Assembly: GCA_031279675.1 (NCBI GenBank)
Contig: JAITIB010000065.1
Coordinates: 1 to 5,695 of the forward strand
From: Puniceicoccales bacterium
Lineage (GTDB): Bacteria > Verrucomicrobiota > Verrucomicrobiia > Opitutales > UBA953
Direction: 5' to 3'
DNA length: 5,695 nt
The position numbers and the translations under genes are program-made. The notes beneath the pieces are model-generated. The model was not told where the DNA came from and made no database searches. It saw only the letters and a program-made list of their open reading frames with translations. This document shows positions 5,094-5,695 of this stretch, in pieces; position 1 is the first letter of the stretch, and each line of letters opens with the position of its first letter.

Positions 5094-5695
5094 TCAAGCT
5101 TTGCGTTTGCGCCGCAGCAGGGCGAGCGCGAGCGCGCCGGTGGCGCCGAACAGGGCGTAGGTTGAGGGTTCGGGGATCGGGGTGATGCTGAAGCCGTTGC
5201 TGTTGGCGGTCAGGTCGTAATTCCCGTCGATCTTCACGCCGCCGATTGTCCATTCCTTGAGATCGGTCTCGCCAACGCCGACGATCAGCAGCGTGTTCCC
5301 GGTCGCAAGGTCGCCGTTGTAGGTGATGTTCGCACGGCTGCTGGGGGTCGCTCCATTGGCGATATCCAGGGTGCTCGCGCCGGCGGCGGGGTTGAACACG
5401 AGCTCGGCGTTCTGCAACTCCACTTGCGTGCTGATGAGCTGGAGCGCGCCGTTGATTTCCAAGGTGCCGCCGGCGAGGCTGAGCGTGTCGATTGTGATCG
5501 CCCCTGTGCTCGCAACGAGACGGCCTCCGGTGTTGACCGTCACAACCGCGGTGGAGGCGAGTTGCCCGCCCGCGGAAATGACCATTTCGCCGCCGTTGAT
5601 TTCGATGTCCTCGGACGCCGTGAGTTTTCCACTTGTGCCGAATTGCAAGACGCCGCCTTCAACGAGGGTTTTTCCCGTGTAGCTGTTGCTTTCGT
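5094..5695 (-). CDS. PEP-CTERM protein with autotransporter-type beta-strand repeats, C-terminal part (cut by window edge)
   Basis: The frame is open from the right edge to the TGA at 5094-5096, giving 199 visible residues of a longer surface or secreted protein. The first visible residues, NSYTGKTLVEGGVLQFG, match the autotransporter-associated beta-strand repeat type (N-x-Y-x-G-x-T-x-V-x-x-G-x-L). They are followed by Gly/Thr/Val-rich strands typical of a beta-helix, with only two aromatic residues (both Phe) in about the first 120 positions. The C-terminus has the full PEP-CTERM sorting signal: IPEPSTYALFG with the PEP triplet at visible residues 174-176, then a hydrophobic segment (about 179-193) and the basic tail RRKRKA. 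Family knowledge: such tails are recognised and cut by an exosortase at the inner membrane, and the protein is released or attached to the cell surface or extracellular polysaccharide. No exosortase gene is in the window. The N-terminal signal peptide and most repeats lie outside it. A strong terminator follows the gene. Confidence 0.93.
   Translation of the reverse strand, partial: ESNSYTGKTLVEGGVLQFGTSGKLTASEDIEINGGEMVISAGGQLASTAVVTVNTGGRLVASTGAITIDTLSLAGGTLEINGALQLISTQVELQNAELVFNPAAGASTLDIANGATPSSRANITYNGDLATGNTLLIVGVGETDLKEWTIGGVKIDGNYDLTANSNGFSITPIPEPSTYALFGATGALALALLRRKRKA

Noticed and set aside
5323..5682. Plus-strand ORF opposite the PEP-CTERM gene
   Set aside because: The minus frame carries the beta-strand repeat and a full PEP-CTERM tail, so this frame is its shadow.

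Overview
The window looks like chromosomal DNA of a GC-rich Verrucomicrobiota bacterium, most likely an Opitutaceae relative. This is inferred from three things seen together: a Tat-type secreted Gfo/Idh/MocA oxidoreductase, a PEP-CTERM protein carrying autotransporter-type beta-strand repeats, and very C-rich genes that lack clear Shine-Dalgarno sequences. No rRNA, tRNA, CRISPR array or insertion sequence was found.

Layout. At the left edge is the 5' part of a minus-strand Gfo/Idh/MocA oxidoreductase. An intergenic region of about 145 bp with two short inverted repeats separates it from a plus-strand block. That block holds an acyl carrier protein fused to a FabZ-like hot-dog dehydratase, a beta-ketoacyl-ACP synthase of the FabF type overlapping it by 19 bp, and then, after a C-rich, G-poor gap of 109 bp, dapA and dapB. 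Downstream of dapB lies about 525 bp without an intact gene. It contains what looks like a frameshifted minus-strand gene remnant and a strong intrinsic terminator. That terminator belongs to the last gene, the C-terminal part of a minus-strand PEP-CTERM surface protein that runs off the right edge.

How the genes work together. The ACP-dehydratase fusion and the ketosynthase supply three of the activities of a fatty-acid or polyketide-like elongation cycle: carrier, condensation and dehydration. Ketoreductase and enoyl reductase are not in the window, so they would have to come from primary metabolism or from genes elsewhere. The pair could be a dedicated acyl-chain builder. DapA and DapB catalyse consecutive steps of the diaminopimelate/lysine pathway (aspartate semialdehyde to tetrahydrodipicolinate), which feeds peptidoglycan and lysine synthesis. 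All four genes point the same way, but the 109-bp gap means it is not certain that they form one operon.

I do not see a convincing new biological system here. The most interesting items are the ACP-dehydratase fusion with its overlapping ketosynthase, the frameshifted remnant after dapB, the general lack of Shine-Dalgarno signals, and the extreme C-over-G skew in the dap region.
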